Below are positions 41,689-43,464 of a stretch of 43,464 bases of DNA, piece by piece. The translations under genes and the position numbers were made by a program. Source of the DNA: Clostridiales bacterium (GTDB lineage Bacteria > Bacillota_E > Sulfobacillia > Sulfobacillales > JAIMBI01); the NCBI GenBank assembly GCA_027318915.1, contig DAHVOH010000023.1, positions 1 through 43,464 of the forward strand, written 5' to 3'. The notes beneath the pieces were generated by a model. The model did no database searches. It was given only the letters and a program-made list of their open reading frames with translations, and was not told where the DNA came from. The first letter of the stretch is position 1; the number at the start of each line of letters is the position of its first letter.

Positions 41689-42600
41689 ATGACGGAGTCG
41701 ACAACAAGCGTTTCCTGGGAGTCAGCCACCAAGAGGGTCGCGGCCGGCATCCGCCGGCGCGTGCTGGACCACACGGTGCGGAACAACGGCGGGTATCTGA
41801 GCCAGGCCTGCTCTTCGGCCGAGGTGCTGGCCACCCTGTACACGCGTCTCATGCGTTTGGGCCCTAGTCTGGCACCACCCGTGCCCACGCCTTTCACCGG
41901 GGTGCCCGGCGCCGCCCCGTACCGCACGGGCGCCGCCTACAACGGAGCGCATGCGCCCGACCTGGACCGCTTCTTTCTGTCGCCGGCCCATTATGCCTTG
42001 GTGCTGTACGCGGCTTTGGTGGAGGTGGGTCGCATGGCGGAGGAGGGACTTCAGCAATTCAATCAGGACGGCAGCACCGTGGAAATGATCGGCGCCGAAC
42101 ATTCTCCCGGCATGGAGCTGACCACCGGCTCATTGGCGCAGGGCATGGCGCAGGCGGTCGGGGTGGCGATGGCGCGGCGGTTTCACGGGGAGAGCGGCCT
42201 GAACTGGGTATTTTTGTCGGACGGGGAATGGCAGGAGGGACAGACCTGGGAAACACTGGAGATCATGGCCCACTACCATCTGGACAATGTGCGGGTCTAT
42301 GTGGACGTCAACGGTCAGCAGTGCGACGGCCGGATGTCGGACGTGATGGATGTGGGGGATTTGGCTGCCAAGGTGGCCGCATTCGGAGCGACCGTGCGCG
42401 AGGTGGACGCTCACGACGTCCGGGCGCTGGCCGCGGCGGCCGACAACCCGGAGCCGGGTTGTCCCCTGGTGGTTCTGGCTCGCAGCTGCCCATGGCAAGG
42501 GCTTCCCCTGCTGGAGGCCCGCGCGCCGAAGCTGCATTACGTCCGTTTTCGCGATGAGGCGGAGCGATCCCGCTACGCCGCGCAGTTGGCGTCCTGGTGA
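41689..42600 (+). CDS. Transketolase, N-terminal (TPP-binding) subunit
   Basis: A 303-residue protein equal to the N-terminal third of a transketolase. It has RRRVLDHTVRNNGGYLSQACSSAEVLATLY and FFLSPAHYALVLYAAL. The thiamine-diphosphate/Mg motif reads FLSDGEWQEGQTWETLEIMAHYHLDNVRVYVDVNGQQ (GDG...N type). The ATG at 41689 has GAGAGGAGCGG about 8 bp upstream; an upstream in-frame start lies inside mtnK. The family's C-terminal half is supplied by the next gene, an arrangement common in Archaea and Clostridia. The sugar specificity of such split enzymes is uncertain. Confidence 0.9.
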   Translation: MTESTTSVSWESATKRVAAGIRRRVLDHTVRNNGGYLSQACSSAEVLATLYTRLMRLGPSLAPPVPTPFTGVPGAAPYRTGAAYNGAHAPDLDRFFLSPAHYALVLYAALVEVGRMAEEGLQQFNQDGSTVEMIGAEHSPGMELTTGSLAQGMAQAVGVAMARRFHGESGLNWVFLSDGEWQEGQTWETLEIMAHYHLDNVRVYVDVNGQQCDGRMSDVMDVGDLAAKVAAFGATVREVDAHDVRALAAAADNPEPGCPLVVLARSCPWQGLPLLEARAPKLHYVRFRDEAERSRYAAQLASW

Positions 42601-42646
42601 CCGTGAGGTTCCATGCGTCCGGGACACGAGAAGGGAGTTGAACGCG

Positions 42647-43464
42647 GTGGAACTGTTGACCCGCGTGCATGCACGCAACCTGGTGGAATGGGCGCGAAGC
42701 CGGCCCGACGTGCTGGTCCTGTCCGCCGACCTGACCAGCTCGACGGAGATTGACCTGTTTCGCGACACCTATCCCGACCGATTTCTGTCCATGGGCATGA
42801 CGGAGCAGGCGATGATGAGCGTGGCGGGGGGACTGGCCCGGGAAGGCTTTCGCCCCTTCGTGCACACGTTTGCCGTATTCATGTACCGGCGTGCCTTGGA
42901 TCAGATCGCCATGTCCATTGCGTACCCCAATCTGCCGGTGCGCATGTTCGGCTTTCTGCCCGGGATTCTGACGCCGGGCGGGGTGACCCACCAGGCCATT
43001 GAGGATGTGGCGGTCATGCGGGCGTTGCCGAACCTCACCGTGGTGGAATGCGGCGACGCCACCGACGTGGAGTCGGTGTTGGACGCCGTCGATCCGGTCC
43101 CGGGGCCGGTGTATGTGCGCATGTTGCGGGGGGAGATACCGCGGCTCTTTCCGGCCGGGGACCGCTTGCGGCTGAACCGGGCCCGCGTGGTCTCGGAAGG
43201 GGACGACGTGGCCCTCCTGACCACCGGCATCTGCACCGAAGAGGCGATGCGAGCCACGGCCGTCCTGCGCGAGAGGGGTGTGTCGGCCGCGCACCTGCAC
43301 GTGTCGACCCTTAAGCCGTTTTCCGACCCCACGGTCGTGACGACATTGGGCCGGGTCCGTCGCGGTGTGGTCACCATGGAGAACCACACGGTGATGGGTG
43401 GCCTCGGCACGGCCGTTGCGGAGGTGATGGCCGAACGGGGGATGGCGGTGCCGCTTCGTCGCCT
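42647..43464 (+). CDS. Transketolase, C-terminal subunit (partial, runs off the window)
   Basis: Pyrimidine-binding domain and start of the C-terminal domain of a split transketolase, 272 codons visible with no stop. It reads LVLSADLTSSTEIDLFRDTYPDRFLSMGMTEQAMMSVAGGLAREGFRPFVHTFAVFMYRRALDQI. The activating Glu is in GMTEQAM and the phosphate/TPP contacts in TPGGVTHQAIEDVAVMRALPN. The GTG at 42647 has AAGGGAG 9 bp upstream. It is 46 bp after the N-terminal subunit and surely cotranscribed. About 35-40 residues are probably missing at the right edge. Confidence 0.92.
   Translation, partial: MELLTRVHARNLVEWARSRPDVLVLSADLTSSTEIDLFRDTYPDRFLSMGMTEQAMMSVAGGLAREGFRPFVHTFAVFMYRRALDQIAMSIAYPNLPVRMFGFLPGILTPGGVTHQAIEDVAVMRALPNLTVVECGDATDVESVLDAVDPVPGPVYVRMLRGEIPRLFPAGDRLRLNRARVVSEGDDVALLTTGICTEEAMRATAVLRERGVSAAHLHVSTLKPFSDPTVVTTLGRVRRGVVTMENHTVMGGLGTAVAEVMAERGMAVPLRR

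Noticed and set aside
1..43464. tRNA, rRNA or CRISPR arrays
   Set aside because: No cloverleaf with a GTTCRA-type T-arm, no rRNA signature and no regularly spaced repeats were seen by eye.

Overview
This window is a chromosomal segment from a high-GC, probably spore-forming Gram-positive bacterium of the Firmicutes/Clostridia type. A Sulfobacillus- or Symbiobacterium-like lineage would fit, but that is an inference. The pointers are ctsR-mcsA-mcsB-clpC with a textbook CtsR operator, a CwlD-type amidase, a 218-residue SigH, and strong Shine-Dalgarno sequences with many GTG and TTG starts.

Layout. 0.1-6.3 kb: tyrS behind a structured leader and terminator hairpin, a 38-residue membrane peptide, thpR, about 1.6 kb of DNA without a credible gene, a short-chain dehydrogenase and an MFS transporter. 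6.5-11.1 kb: the stress operon ctsR-mcsA-mcsB-clpC. 11.2-14.1 kb: a GNAT acetyltransferase and radA. 14.3-18.8 kb: bioY, a P-loop kinase-like gene, a conserved small gene, the PIN/TRAM gene yacL, ispD and ispF. 18.8-26.6 kb: a second gene-poor block, cwlD, small unknown genes, a second MFS transporter, then pepA, a class III CoA-transferase and a glutaryl-CoA-dehydrogenase-like gene. 26.9-33 kb: two minus-strand genes, a DUF1002-like secreted protein, then cysS-rlmB-sigH. 33.2-37.7 kb: a minus-strand operon MoxR, DUF58, transglutaminase, TusA-like. 38-43.5 kb: a Cys/Met-metabolism PLP enzyme, then a SorC regulator, a methylthioribose-kinase-like gene and a two-subunit transketolase that runs off the window.

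Two features stand out. (1) radA is split by a 771-bp insert with every hallmark of a group I self-splicing intron. P1 and P10 share one guide sequence; P3, P4, P7 with a bulged A, and P8 can all be drawn; the 5' exon ends in U and the intron ends in G. Splicing restores an unbroken RadA reading frame at ...KEG-S-LAGPR. An ORF of unknown type fills the P8 loop. (2) A TusA/SirA-like gene on the minus strand carries an in-frame TGA exactly where the family has its catalytic cysteine, directly after a Cys. A SECIS-like hairpin lies at the right distance downstream, so it may be an unannotated selenoprotein.

A lone IS200/IS605-type end resembling the 3' part of a TnpB guide RNA lies between the MoxR operon and the PLP enzyme. 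The housekeeping cluster usually contiguous in Firmicutes (clpC-radA-disA-yacL-ispD-ispF-gltX-cysE-cysS-rlmB-sigH) is present only in pieces here, with disA, gltX and cysE absent from the expected positions.
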